Made by a program: the position numbers and the translations under genes. This document shows, one piece after another, positions 1 to 8,631 of a stretch of DNA of 64,000 bases (positions are counted from its first letter, which is position 1; each line of letters opens with the position of its first letter). The notes beneath the pieces were generated by a model, which ran no database searches, had not been told where the DNA came from, and saw only the letters and a program-made list of their open reading frames with translations. The stretch spans positions 1 through 64,000 of the forward strand of contig CAWIHT010000005.1 in the NCBI GenBank assembly GCA_963836085.1. The letters are read 5' to 3'. Origin of the DNA: JAHEEL01 sp963836085 (lineage in GTDB: Bacteria > Actinomycetota > Acidimicrobiia > Spongiisociales > UBA5794).

Positions 1-87
1 CTCTGCCAAAGTGATCATCCGTTTCCCGATTTGTGGCCGTCGTCGTCCGATGCTGCGCCCGCCAGAATGGGCTGCACCCCTTGTGGG

Positions 88-972
88 TTAACGTTTCCAG
101 GCGTTCTGCAGGCCGCATGCAGCCGAATCGACAGCGGCGACTCGATTGAGGAGTTCGGTGTACATAGGCCGATCGGAGGCGAGGCGGACGAAAGCCTCCA
201 CGGCCTCATCGACTCGATCCAATCGCCACAGGCCGATCGCTCGCCAGAATTCGAGTTCATCGGCATACCCGGGTTTGACTGCAGCGTCGAGATGCTCGAG
301 GGCATCCGTTGCTCGGTCTCCGTCGATCGCCTCGTGACCTCGTTCCATCTCCCGATAGGCCTCGCCGACCCTGACCAGCCGGCGCATCTCGCCGAGCGGA
401 TCCTCGTGGTCGCAGACCCGCAGGTCAATGCCCTCGTCGGCTCCGGATTCTGACGCGGCCGAGCCGGGGACGATCCGGATCACAGCCGACTGCCGACCCC
501 GGAGGTCCCCGCCCGCAAGCTCCGCCGCGTCGAGCGCAGCAAGCATCCGCTCAATCAACGGTCCGTTCGACTCTCGATACCCGGCAGCCATCGCTTCGAC
601 AACCAATGGCGTCGCCAACAGATTGCCCTGAACCGACCAACCCTCACCGGTGATCTGGCCCGCATGTGCGATGCATTGTTCACCTGTGCGGGCTGCGACG
701 ATACCAGTTGCATTCATCATCGCCACCTGCCGCTGCTCTCGTCTGTGGTCAGTCTCCGAGAGGTCGCGAAGGGCTGTCACCGGATCCACGCCGTCGGCCA
801 TCAATGCGAGGCCCCGCCATCCGTATGACGGATCGGCGGAAGCCTGTGTGGCGACCGCGCCAACCCCGTAACGGACCCACGCGACGGGCTGCGCAACGTT
901 GAACCAGTGTGATTGTGCTGCAATGCCGAACGCCCCGGTCAACGGGTCCCGCGCAACAATCGAGTAGGTCAT
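88..972 (-). CDS. DUF1028 family Ntn-hydrolase-like protein with C-terminal TPR-like tail
   Basis: The 294-residue product starts MTYSIVARDPLTGAFG and continues with AAQSHWFNV, VGAVATQ and GEQCIAHAGQ, the usual signatures of DUF1028 proteins, predicted Ntn-fold hydrolases of unknown substrate. Residues from about 215 (REMERGHEAI through WRLDRVDEAVEAF) look like a helical TPR-like repeat. The ATG at 972 overlaps the stop of the upstream ATPase gene by 4 bp (ATGA), so it is the last gene of the peptide-transporter operon. A longer reading from 1089 would run far into the ATPase gene and is not credible. Placement suggests a role in handling imported peptides or cell-wall fragments, but that is inference; the reaction is unknown. 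Confidence 0.85.
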   Translation of the reverse strand: MTYSIVARDPLTGAFGIAAQSHWFNVAQPVAWVRYGVGAVATQASADPSYGWRGLALMADGVDPVTALRDLSETDHRREQRQVAMMNATGIVAARTGEQCIAHAGQITGEGWSVQGNLLATPLVVEAMAAGYRESNGPLIERMLAALDAAELAGGDLRGRQSAVIRIVPGSAASESGADEGIDLRVCDHEDPLGEMRRLVRVGEAYREMERGHEAIDGDRATDALEHLDAAVKPGYADELEFWRAIGLWRLDRVDEAVEAFVRLASDRPMYTELLNRVAAVDSAACGLQNAWKR

Positions 973-1958
973 TGCTCCGGATCGTAGAGGTGGCAGGCCA
1001 CAAGATGCCGAGAGCCGAGGTCCACAAGCGCCGGTTCCTCTGCTGCACAGCGATCCATGACGGATCGACACCGGGTCCGGAAGCGGCATCCGGACGGCGG
1101 ATTCAGCGGTGACGGAACATCACCCTTCAGGATGATCCGGTTTCTGTTGCGCTCGATCTCCGGATTGGGCACGGGGACGGCGGAGAGCAGGGCTTCCGCA
1201 TACGGGTGCTGGAGGCCGTCGGCGACCTGGGCTCGTTCGGCGATCTCGACGATCCTGCCGAGGTACATGACGGCCACCCGGTCGGAGAGGTGCTGGACTG
1301 CCGCCAGGTCGTGGGCGATGAAGAGGTATGTGAGATTGAGTTCGTCCTGAAGATCCTCGAGGAGGTTCATCACCTGGGCCTGGATCGAGACGTCGAGCGC
1401 CGCGATCGGCTCGTCACACACGATGAAGTCGGGTTCGGTAGCCAGCGCTCGGGCGATACCGACCCGCTGACGCTGTCCACCGGAGAACTCATGCGGATAC
1501 CGGCCGCGGTAGTCCGGATTGAGTCCAACCATCTCGAGGAGGTCGCCGACACGTTGAGCCCGATCCTGGCGTCCGGGGTACAGGTTGTGGATGGCCAGTG
1601 GCTCGGCGACGATCTCACCGATCGACATGCGCGGATCAAGGGATGCGAACGGATCTTGGAAGATCATCGCGATCCGCTTTCGCAAGCGCCGGAGGTCTGC
1701 CTTGCTCAGCGCCTCGACGTCGATTCCGTCAAACGTCACCGTGCCGTCCGTCGGTTCGATCAGTCGGAGTACGGCGAGTCCGGTTGTCGTCTTGCCGCAC
1801 CCCGACTCGCCAACCAGACCGAGCGTCTCACCCTTGCCGATCGTGAGCGTCACGCCATCGACGGCTCGAACGGTCCCCGACTGCTTCCTGATCACACCCG
1901 ATGAGTACACGGGGAAGTGAACCTCGAGACCCTCGATCTCGACAAGTGACTCAGCCAT
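969..1958 (-). CDS. Oligopeptide/dipeptide ABC transporter ATP-binding protein (OppF/DppF type)
   Basis: The 329-residue cytoplasmic ATPase powers peptide uptake as one half of a heterodimer with the neighbouring OppD-type protein. Walker A is GESGCGKTT near residue 50, the ABC signature is SGGQRQR and Walker B is FIVCDEPIAALD. The C-terminal oligopeptide-transporter extension is present (PSPLNPPSGCRFRTRC), with the Cys pairs typical of this subfamily. I chose the ATG at 1958 because it overlaps the stop of the upstream OppD-type gene by 8 bp and aligns with the family N-terminus; a reading from 2288 would add about 110 residues of unrelated sequence. Confidence 0.93.
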   Translation of the reverse strand: MAESLVEIEGLEVHFPVYSSGVIRKQSGTVRAVDGVTLTIGKGETLGLVGESGCGKTTTGLAVLRLIEPTDGTVTFDGIDVEALSKADLRRLRKRIAMIFQDPFASLDPRMSIGEIVAEPLAIHNLYPGRQDRAQRVGDLLEMVGLNPDYRGRYPHEFSGGQRQRVGIARALATEPDFIVCDEPIAALDVSIQAQVMNLLEDLQDELNLTYLFIAHDLAAVQHLSDRVAVMYLGRIVEIAERAQVADGLQHPYAEALLSAVPVPNPEIERNRNRIILKGDVPSPLNPPSGCRFRTRCRSVMDRCAAEEPALVDLGSRHLVACHLYDPEQ

Positions 1959-2934
1959 CGAACACCTCGGTGTCGAAGTGGCAGGCCACGCCGTGGTCCT
2001 CAATCGGGAATCGCAACGCCGGCCGCTCCGAGGTGCAGACGTCCCGGGCGTAGGCACACCGCGGAGCGAAGGGACATCCGGGGGGCAGGTGCACCGGGTC
2101 CGGAGGGAGCCCCGGGATGGCTTGGAGACGGCTGGGACGGTCCTCGCCGGGCACCGGGAGGGATTCGAGCAGGGCGCGTGTGTACGGGTGGCGCGGATCG
2201 TCGAACAGCGGGTCGATCGCCGCTTCCTCCATGATCGCGCCTCCGTAGAGGACGACCACACGGTCGGCGATGCCGGCGACGACACCAAGATCGTGGGTGA
2301 TCCAGACCAGAGCGAGACCCATTCGGTCTTGGAGCTGCTTGATCTCCTCGATGATCTGCGCCTGTGTGGTGACGTCCAGCGCCGTTGTTGCCTCGTCCGC
2401 GATCAGCAGATCGGGCTCGCATGAGATCCCCATGGCGATCATCACGCGTTGCCGCATTCCCCCTGAGAACTGTTGCGGATAGTCGTCCATGCGATCGCCA
2501 GCGGACGGGATACCAACGAGTTCGAGCAGCTCGATTGAGCGGGCACGGGCCGCGGCCTTGTCCATCCCCATATGCATCCGAAGCGGCTCCATCAGCTGAT
2601 ATCCGATGGTGCGGACCGGATTGAGCGACGTCATGGGGTCCTGGAAGATCATCGCGACCCGGTTGCCGCGCACGGCCCTGATCTCGGGCTCCGACATCGA
2701 CAGCAGGTCTCCCCCGCCGAACTCGGCCCGGCCTGCCACACGGCCGGGAGGAACCGGCAGCAACTGAAGCAACGCCAGCGAAGAGACGGACTTCCCCGAA
2801 CCCGACTCGCCAACGATCGCCAACGTCTCGGATGCACTGATCTCGTAGCTGATGTCGTTGACGACCATGGCACGACCCGTTCGTGTCCCGAACGAGACGC
2901 TGAGGTCCTCAACTCTCAGAACGGCGCCGGTCAT
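1951..2934 (-). CDS. Oligopeptide/dipeptide ABC transporter ATP-binding protein (OppD/DppD type)
   Basis: The 327-residue ABC ATPase has Walker A GESGSGKSV near residue 40, the signature FSGGMRQRV, Walker B LLIADEATTALD and the H-loop WITHDLG. Its C-terminal oligopeptide domain contains GCPFAPRC and CTSERPA. It pairs with the OppF-type ATPase encoded next. The ATG at 2934 overlaps the upstream permease stop by 4 bp (ATGA), so translation is probably coupled through the operon. The substrate class (di- or oligopeptide, or nickel) cannot be settled from the ATPase alone. Confidence 0.93.
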   Translation of the reverse strand: MTGAVLRVEDLSVSFGTRTGRAMVVNDISYEISASETLAIVGESGSGKSVSSLALLQLLPVPPGRVAGRAEFGGGDLLSMSEPEIRAVRGNRVAMIFQDPMTSLNPVRTIGYQLMEPLRMHMGMDKAAARARSIELLELVGIPSAGDRMDDYPQQFSGGMRQRVMIAMGISCEPDLLIADEATTALDVTTQAQIIEEIKQLQDRMGLALVWITHDLGVVAGIADRVVVLYGGAIMEEAAIDPLFDDPRHPYTRALLESLPVPGEDRPSRLQAIPGLPPDPVHLPPGCPFAPRCAYARDVCTSERPALRFPIEDHGVACHFDTEVFDG

Positions 2935-3863
2935 CCGACACCTCTCGACTCAATCACAGACCGCTGCTGAGGATCAAGGGCGTCACGGAGCCCGTCACCG
3001 ACGAAGTTGAAAGCCATCACGGTGATCACGATGGCGAGGCCGGGGAAGATCGCCATCCAGGGGGCCTGCTGGAAGAATCCGCGACCCTCAGACAGCATGC
3101 GACCCCACGCCGGCTCCGGGGGCTGGACACCAAGGCCAAGGAACGAGAGCGCTGCTTCGGCAAGGATCGCAAATGCGAGGCTCAGGCTGGTCTGCACGAT
3201 GATCGGCGCCACGACGTTGGGCAGGATGTGACTGCGTAGGATTCGAGTGTCGGTCGCACCGAGCGATCGAGCGGCGCGCACGAACACTGACTCCTTGACG
3301 GTAAGGACCGACCCTCGCGTGATGCGGGCGAAGATCGGCGTGTAGACGATGCCGATAGCGATCATCGCGTTGACGATCCCGGGGCCCAGCACTGCGAGAA
3401 TCGCAATGGCAAGCAGGATCGCGGGCAGAGAGAACAGGATGTCCATGATGCGCATGAGCCACGAATCGGTGGCTCCACCGTAGAACCCGGACACGAGGCC
3501 GATCGGTACGCCGATCACCACGGCGATACCGACGGCAATGAACCCGACCGTGAGCGAGACGCGCGCGCCGACAAGGACACGGGAGAAGACATCTCTGCCG
3601 AGTTCGTCGGTGCCAAACCAATGCGACGACGACAATCCCTGGAGACGGTCGGCGATGCTGATCTCGTTGATCCCATACGGCGCAAGCGAGGGGCCGAAGA
3701 TCGCTGCAAGAACCAGAATCGCGAGTACGACCAGACCGACGACCGCCAGTCGATTCCTCAGAACGGTGTCGACCGTCACCCTCGTCCGAGATCGGTGTTC
3801 GGCGATCGGCTCACCGGCGTCACGCGCCGGATGCGGCTGCACGTTCGGAGTCTGGTCCACCAT
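2931..3863 (-). CDS. Peptide ABC transporter permease (DppC/OppC type)
   Basis: This is an inner-membrane permease with the DppC layout: a cytoplasmic N-terminus, a first membrane helix (LAVVGLVVLAILVLAAIFGP), the conserved HWFGTDELGRDVFSR segment, four or five further helices, and the EAA coupling loop (RAARSLGATDTRILRSHILPN). I set the start at the ATG at 3863 (310 residues), which lies 1 bp after the stop of the upstream permease and has a short AGG-containing ribosome-binding site. The alternative ATG at 3896 would add 11 residues and overlap that gene by 32 bp. It forms the channel with the DppB-type permease. Confidence 0.92.
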   Translation of the reverse strand: MVDQTPNVQPHPARDAGEPIAEHRSRTRVTVDTVLRNRLAVVGLVVLAILVLAAIFGPSLAPYGINEISIADRLQGLSSSHWFGTDELGRDVFSRVLVGARVSLTVGFIAVGIAVVIGVPIGLVSGFYGGATDSWLMRIMDILFSLPAILLAIAILAVLGPGIVNAMIAIGIVYTPIFARITRGSVLTVKESVFVRAARSLGATDTRILRSHILPNVVAPIIVQTSLSLAFAILAEAALSFLGLGVQPPEPAWGRMLSEGRGFFQQAPWMAIFPGLAIVITVMAFNFVGDGLRDALDPQQRSVIESRGVG

Positions 3864-3864
3864 G

Positions 3865-4806
3865 TCAGTACCTGACTCTCGGGTCGACGTAGGCATACAG
3901 CACGTCGACGATCAGGTTGATGACCAGGAACATGGCGGCAATCAACAGGACCGCCCCTTGGAGCACGGTGAAGTCGCGGTCCTGAACGGAGAGCAGCGCC
4001 AGCCGCCCGAGACCCGGCCAGGCGAAGATGACCTCGACGACAATGACCCCGCTGAGCAGGAACCCGAGCTGCAACCCGACCACCGTGATGATCGGGATCC
4101 ACGCGTTTGGCATCACGTGGCGGGTGATGACCTGCCGTTCGCTCAGGCCCTTGGCGCGAGCAGTGCGGGTGTAGTCCTGGTGGAGGGCTTCCAAGACGGC
4201 GGAGCGAACGAAACGGAACAAGATGGAACCGGAGATGAGTCCAACGGTGACGGCAGGCAGCGCGAGATGCCGCAACCAGTCGATCGGGCTGTCGGCGATG
4301 GAGACATAGCCCGAGGGCGGGAGCCAGCTAAGGGCAAGGGCGAAGAGAAGGATGTACATGATGCCGGCCCAGAAGTCTGGAACTGAGACACCCACCTGGC
4401 TGGCCGCCGTGGATGCATAGTCGAGCTTCGATCCGGAGCGGATGGCCGACACGATGCCCAGGGGAATGCTGACAACGACGGCGACGAAGAGCGCCGCAAA
4501 GGCGAGGGTGATCGTGGCAGGAAGACGTTCGAGCAGCAGTGCCGTGACTGGCTGTCCGCTCCGGAAACTGACACCGAGATCACCCGTCAGCGCCGATCCG
4601 AGCCACGTGAAATACTGAACCACGATGGGCCTGTCGAGGCCCGCTCGTTCACTCAGTGCGGCATACGTGTCGGGATCGAACCGCGTGCCGAGCGCCACAC
4701 GGATCGGGTCTCCGGGGACGAGGTGGATGAGGGCGAACACGATGACGCTGACGCCGAGGAGCGCCAGCAGCATCTGTCCAAACCGTTTGAGAACGTAGTT
4801 GGTCAT
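3865..4806 (-). CDS. Peptide ABC transporter permease (DppB/OppB type)
   Basis: The 313-residue product starts MTNYVLKRFGQMLLALLGVSVIVF, the usual DppB N-terminus and first membrane helix. It carries the periplasmic LVPGDPIRVALG motif, several hydrophobic helices and an EAA-type loop (ARAKGLSERQVITRHVMPNAW). It partners the DppC-type permease encoded just downstream. Its start codon sits inside one arm of a perfect 12-bp hairpin (4801-4830) and I see no ribosome-binding site of its own, so its initiation is probably controlled by that structure. Confidence 0.92.
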   Translation of the reverse strand: MTNYVLKRFGQMLLALLGVSVIVFALIHLVPGDPIRVALGTRFDPDTYAALSERAGLDRPIVVQYFTWLGSALTGDLGVSFRSGQPVTALLLERLPATITLAFAALFVAVVVSIPLGIVSAIRSGSKLDYASTAASQVGVSVPDFWAGIMYILLFALALSWLPPSGYVSIADSPIDWLRHLALPAVTVGLISGSILFRFVRSAVLEALHQDYTRTARAKGLSERQVITRHVMPNAWIPIITVVGLQLGFLLSGVIVVEVIFAWPGLGRLALLSVQDRDFTVLQGAVLLIAAMFLVINLIVDVLYAYVDPRVRY

Positions 4807-4830
4807 CGGGGACCAGAGTCCCCGATGACC
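4801..4830 (-). promoter_or_regulatory. Intercistronic hairpin that contains the dppB-type start codon
   Basis: Arms GGTCATCGGGGA and TCCCCGATGACC are perfectly complementary over 12 bp around the 6-nt loop CCAGAG. It lies between the stop of the peptide-binding lipoprotein gene (4850) and the permease gene, and the permease ATG is paired in the stem. There is no T-tract, so transcript processing, 3'-end protection of the binding-protein mRNA or translational damping of the permease is more likely than simple termination. Confidence 0.8.
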
Positions 4831-4849
4831 AACCGGTGCATGTGCAGAG

Positions 4850-6509
4850 TCAGCCGTCCAGCCTTGTCTCGACGAAGCGCACGGCGTTGTCGCCTCGGAC
4901 GGTATAGCCCGTCACCCTTGGACTCCAGGCGTTGATGTTCTGCGGGTTGTACAGGTAGATGTACGACGCATCATCGACGATCATTGCCGCCGCCTGGTCA
5001 TAGAGCGCTTTCCGTGCGTTCTGATCGGTCTCCACGCGTGCCTCATCGAGCAGTGCGTCAACATCCGGGTTGGAGTAACCCTGGAAGTTGAAGCCACCGT
5101 CGGAGTGGTGCTGTGCGTAGTAGAAGTCGTCCGGATCGATGTTGCCGATCCAGCTCAGCATGAAGGCGTCGAATTCGCCGCTGCCCTCGAGATCCAGCCA
5201 CGTTCCGAAGTCGACATCCTTGATCTCGACCGTCACACCGATTTCGGCCAGTTGAGCTGAGATCACCTGGGCCTGCGTCACCGTCTCGGGGAAGTCGGAG
5301 GTGACGAGGAACTCAATGGTGAGATCCGTCACACCAGCCCCCTCGAGAAGCGCCTGGGCCGCTGCGGCGCCCGCAGTCGGATACGGCGCATAGTCGTAGT
5401 ACCAGAACGTCCCCTCGGGAATCGCAGCCTGGTTCGCTGCCGCCGCGCCGAACTGCGCCGCCTCCGCGATCTCATCGCGATTGATAGCGGTAGCGATCGC
5501 CCGCCGAACGTCAGGATTGTCGAATGGTTCGCGGGTCTGGTTCAAGGCGAAGTAGTGGTAGTCGCCACCTGGCACGCGCATCACCACGACGGAATCGTCC
5601 GACTCGAGAGTGCTCAGCTGCTGGGGCGGGACCGTATCGACCCAGTCGACCGCGCCTGTCTGCAGATTCGTCAGCTTGACCGTCGGATCCGGGATCTGGG
5701 TGAACTGGATACCGTCGAGGTATGGAAGGCCTTCGTCGGCTCTCCAGTAGTTCTCGTTGCGTTCGAGCACGATGCCCTGGTCGGGGCTCGACGAGACGAA
5801 CTTGAACGGACCCGTACCGACCGGGTTGGTATCGATCGTGCCATCATCGACGATCTCCTGCGGAACGATGGCCATGCCTTTGAATCCGCCGATGTTCACC
5901 AACAGATTCGGAGTCGGCTGCGTGACCTTGATCTCGAGCGTCATGTCGTCGACAGCGGTCACCGACTCAACGGCGCCGAAAGCGCCACGCGTTTGCCGCC
6001 CCGAAGTCGGGGTCCATGATCCGGTTGAAGGAGTACTCCACATCGGCTGCCGTGAACGGCCGTCCGTTGTGCCAGGTCACGCCTTCGCGCATCTTGAACG
6101 TCCACGTCAGATTGTCGTCCGAGATCTCCCAGCTCTCAGCGAGCGCCGGTTCCATCGAGAGGTCGGCTCCTGGCTGGACCAGCGTGTCATAGACGTTCTC
6201 GAGCACCTGGAAGCTCGCAAATGCGCTGGTGAGGTGCGGATCGAGCCGATCGGGCTCCGAGCCCTGCGCAGCGATGAGGACGGCGCCACCGCCCGCGTCA
6301 CCGCCGCCGGCTGCCGTCGTCGTGGTCTCGTCACCACCGCTCGCTGCCGTCGTCGTGGTCTCGTCACCACCGCTCGCTGCCGTCGTGGTCGTGGAGTCGC
6401 CGACATCCACACTCTCCCCGCTCGAGCACGCGGCCGCTACGAGGGCCACAACGAACAGCACAACAAGGAATCGCGCCATCGCGGTCCCTCTCTGAGTTGA
6501 TTTCGTCAT
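4850..6509 (-). pseudogene. Peptide ABC transporter substrate-binding lipoprotein (SBP family 5), frameshifted
   Basis: Two reading frames together encode one DppA/OppA-like protein of about 550 residues. The 5' part (from the ATG at 6509, with AAGGAAG upstream) encodes a lipoprotein signal (MARFLVVLFVVALVAAAC), a Thr/Gly-rich linker and the family-5 core up to FNRIMDPDFGAANAW. The 3' part continues FGAVESVTAVDDMTLEIKV to the end. Removing one A from the AAA run at 5979-5981 joins them as AWRFGAVES with nothing lost. The protein would capture peptides outside the membrane for the permeases encoded next. A real pseudogene or a sequence error are both possible; the rest of the operon is intact, which favours an error or a very recent event. 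Confidence 0.85.
6311..6394. repeat. 33-bp tandem repeat coding the Thr-rich lipoprotein linker
   Basis: Two identical 33-bp units (6311-6343 and 6344-6376) are followed by a partial third. They code on the minus strand for repeats of SGGDETTTTAA just after the lipobox cysteine. The unit is a multiple of three, so copy-number change would only lengthen the surface linker. Confidence 0.8.
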
Positions 6510-6534
6510 TCGTCTTCCTTTCGTGTCCAATCGA

Positions 6535-7122
6535 TCAGAAACTCGGCGGGGTCACGACACCGAGGACCTTTGCAGGCTCATCCATGCTGTTCTCCCACCA
6601 ATGGGGCAACGCCGAGTCGTAGGTGATGGCATCGCCAACGCCGAGCGTGTCCCAGGTATCTCCCACCGCCACATCAACCGATCCCTCGAGCACAACGACC
6701 AGTTCCTCGCCGTCGTGTCGGAAGGGCGCCTCACGATTCGAGAAGCCGGGAGGCAGTGACGTCTCCAAGACTTCGAGCTTCCCCCGCAGATTCGGCGTGA
6801 GGAGTTCATACACCGGGCCACCGCCTGAGAGTTGCAGGCGAGCACGCTCGGACCTCCGCACCACCATCGGTTGAACGGCTCCGGGCGATGCTGCCTCGAC
6901 GAGATCACCGATCCTGAGGTCGAGTGCCGTGGCGATCGCCTGCAGCGTCTTGAGCGACGGGTTCCCGATGCCCCGTTCCAGCTGACTGATCAGCCCCGCG
7001 CTCACACCGGCGGCGGTAGCAAGCTGTTGAACGGTGTACCGCCCCTCGCGCGCGGTGTGGATCGCCGTGCCGAGGCTGTTCGCCGCTGTCTGCGGTTCGC
7101 CTGCTCCGTGCTCCACTGCCAT
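6535..7122 (-). CDS. XRE-family regulator with C-terminal cupin domain
   Basis: The 195-residue protein has an HTH at about residues 15-70 (GRYTVQQLATAAGVSAGLIS then QLERGIGNPSLKTL) and a small-molecule-binding cupin at about 110-185 (PFRHDGEELVVVLEGSVDVAVGD, ALPHWWEN). This architecture is typical of local regulators of transport or catabolic operons. It lies directly upstream of the peptide transporter in the same direction, with 25 bp to the lipoprotein start, so it may be co-transcribed with and control that operon. The start is the ATG at 7122: a -10 element TATATT ends 7 nt upstream and there is no ribosome-binding site, so the mRNA is probably leaderless. A start at 7278 would place a run of unrelated sequence before the HTH. 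Confidence 0.87.
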   Translation of the reverse strand: MAVEHGAGEPQTAANSLGTAIHTAREGRYTVQQLATAAGVSAGLISQLERGIGNPSLKTLQAIATALDLRIGDLVEAASPGAVQPMVVRRSERARLQLSGGGPVYELLTPNLRGKLEVLETSLPPGFSNREAPFRHDGEELVVVLEGSVDVAVGDTWDTLGVGDAITYDSALPHWWENSMDEPAKVLGVVTPPSF

Positions 7123-7129
7123 GTCCGTC

Positions 7130-7135
7130 AATATA
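7130..7135 (-). promoter_or_regulatory. -10 element of a leaderless promoter for the XRE-cupin gene
   Basis: On the minus strand TATATT is followed by 7 nt and then the ATG at 7122, the spacing expected when transcription starts at the initiation codon. No clear -35 hexamer is visible. Confidence 0.5.
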
Positions 7136-7379
7136 GTGAACCGAGTCGTGGCGTGCTGAACGAACTGAGTATCGGCTGAGATCGGCTGTTCGGGAGCGTG
7201 CGTGTCACGGGTGAGGTCGAAGGCTGACGAAAAGCTGTGGGTCTGGCGCCGCTCGATGAGCCAATCCCCTGTGTGCACGTGTTCTGATCTGGCCTCGCCG
7301 ACGATCGATTCCTTGACACCCCTACGATGTGGGGTCTCGGCTTCCCGGCCGGGATTGAACGAAGGGAAGAACGATCGGT

Positions 7380-7439
7380 GCGATCGCCATCAAGCTCACG
7401 GACGTCTCCAAGCAGTTCGAAGGCGCAGCCACACCGGCG
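7380..7439 (+). pseudogene. Remnant of an ABC ATPase N-terminus (osmoprotectant type)
   Basis: In the frame of the following gene, these 20 codons read AIAIKLTDVSKQFEGAATPA, ending in a V shared with the next feature. This is the usual opening strand of an OpuA/ProV-like ATPase, not the signal peptide expected before an OpuAC-like protein. An in-frame stop at 7356-7358 precedes it with no start codon between; a GTG at 7378 preceded by GGGAAG is one base out of frame. The rest of the ATPase and the permease are absent. Nothing else was recognised in the interval 7123-7379. Confidence 0.6.
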
Positions 7440-8198
7440 GTGACGATTGCCGAGGTCTACGGCCAGTACCTGCAGGCCAAGGGCTACGACGTCGAGATCC
7501 TGACCCCGGCAGGGTACCGCACCGAGGCAATCGACGGGCTTCGCAATGACGAACTCGACGTGATCGTGGACTACATCGGTGGTTCGCTCACCGCCCTCGC
7601 CCCGGAAGCAGAGACTTCGTCTGATCCCGACGACGTCGTAGCGATCATCGGTCCGGCGTATGAGGAGATCGGCGCCACGCTTCTCGACTACTCACCGGCC
7701 GTGGACGGTGACGCCTTTGTGGTGCGCGGCGATTCGCCTGCGAGCACGATCAGCGATGTTGCCGAACTCGACTATGTGTTCGGGGCATCTGCGCAGTGTT
7801 TCGAGCGGCCGCAGTGCTACCTCGGCTACACCGACCCTGCGATCTACGGCATCACCTTTTCCGACACGGTGACGATCGAATTCGGCCCCCTGCTGGGTGA
7901 GGCGCTCGCCGCCAATGAGGTCGACGCCGTGGTGTGGAACACGACGGCGCCGCAAATCACCGAACAGGGTTTCAAGGTTCTCGAGGACAACCAGGGACTG
8001 CACCCGGCGCAGAACATCGTGCCCATCATCTCAACGGACGTGCTCGACGAGTACGGTGACCAGTTGCGCACCGATCTGAACGAGCTGAGCGCGATGATCA
8101 CCACCGACGATCTGCTGGCGTGGAACACGGAAACCGACATCGCGAAGCGTGAGTCCGATGACGTTGCCACCGAGTGGCTCGAAGCCAAGGACCTCTAG
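7440..8198 (+). CDS. Glycine betaine/choline-type ABC substrate-binding domain (OpuAC/OsmF-like), lacking a signal peptide
   Basis: The 252-residue body matches the OpuAC fold: TIAEVYGQYLQAKGYDVEIL, then VIVDYIGGSLTAL (donor-site region), DSPASTISDVAELDYVFGAS, VDAVVWNTTAPQI and NIVPIIST near the end. Such proteins bind quaternary amines outside the membrane, yet this one has no signal sequence. The only usable start is a GTG at 7440, fused in frame behind an ATPase-like fragment, and no permease or ATPase gene is nearby. It is most likely the 3' half of a deleted osmoprotectant cassette and probably not functional in transport. A cytoplasmic binding role cannot be excluded. Confidence 0.7.
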   Translation: MTIAEVYGQYLQAKGYDVEILTPAGYRTEAIDGLRNDELDVIVDYIGGSLTALAPEAETSSDPDDVVAIIGPAYEEIGATLLDYSPAVDGDAFVVRGDSPASTISDVAELDYVFGASAQCFERPQCYLGYTDPAIYGITFSDTVTIEFGPLLGEALAANEVDAVVWNTTAPQITEQGFKVLEDNQGLHPAQNIVPIISTDVLDEYGDQLRTDLNELSAMITTDDLLAWNTETDIAKRESDDVATEWLEAKDL

Positions 8199-8550
8199 CC
8201 AACACAACCGGGCACGCGCCACGTCTGCACAGTGGATCGGGGCTGCGGGCATCCAGGTCTCGTTTGCGGATGCCGCTTGATCCCGATGCCACGTCGCACC
8301 GTCTCAACAGATTCGTCAACGCACCGGGACACGGCGGTCGTCGTGGCCACGCCGCGTGCGCATTCACCGACAAGCAACACACCATCGGATCCCAGGCCGC
8401 CGGACGGATCCTGCCGTCCGTTCCGCCAGCCTGATCGACGGCGAAGGTTCACCGGCAGTCTGCCGCCAGGGTCCCGGTCAGACCGCTGGACGCATGCTTG
8501 CAGCGCCACACGTCCCGTGGGGGTTGTGGGATTCCCAGGGGTCTTCTTCC
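8199..8550. other. Intergenic region with no recognised gene
   Basis: No coding sequence, RNA or repeat is recognisable here. The long open frames that cross it on the minus strand show no family resemblance and are interrupted by the tRNA genes. It lies between a decayed transporter gene and a tRNA remnant, which fits a site of past deletion. Confidence 0.5.
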
Positions 8551-8597
8551 TGGTGGGGAAGGGGTTTGAACCCGCGACCTTCGGGCTATGAGCCCGA
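8551..8597 (-). pseudogene. tRNA-Met 3' half (pseudo-tRNA)
   Basis: On the minus strand there is a perfect 5-bp anticodon stem TCGGG/CCCGA around the 7-nt loop CTCATAG (anticodon CAT). A GGTTCAAAC T-loop motif and an encoded terminal CCA follow. The T-stem pairs only at three positions, about three bases are missing before the acceptor strand, and no matching 5' acceptor or D-arm exists upstream, where tRNA-Asn ends instead. It looks like the 3' part of a tRNA gene left by recombination, such as an attachment-site remnant. Confidence 0.6.
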
Positions 8598-8631
8598 CAT
8601 TGGGGGTTCCGCTGACAAGGGCTCTGGTCGG

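Noticed and set aside
7378..7443. 21-codon leader peptide (GTG at 7378) coupled to the OpuAC-like gene
   Set aside because: The alternative frame encodes a clear ATPase N-terminal strand, so this is better read as a remnant with a frame error than as a designed leader.
8551..8630. A full tRNA-Met gene
   Set aside because: No 5' acceptor or D-arm partner exists and the T-stem is broken; only the 3' half is credible.
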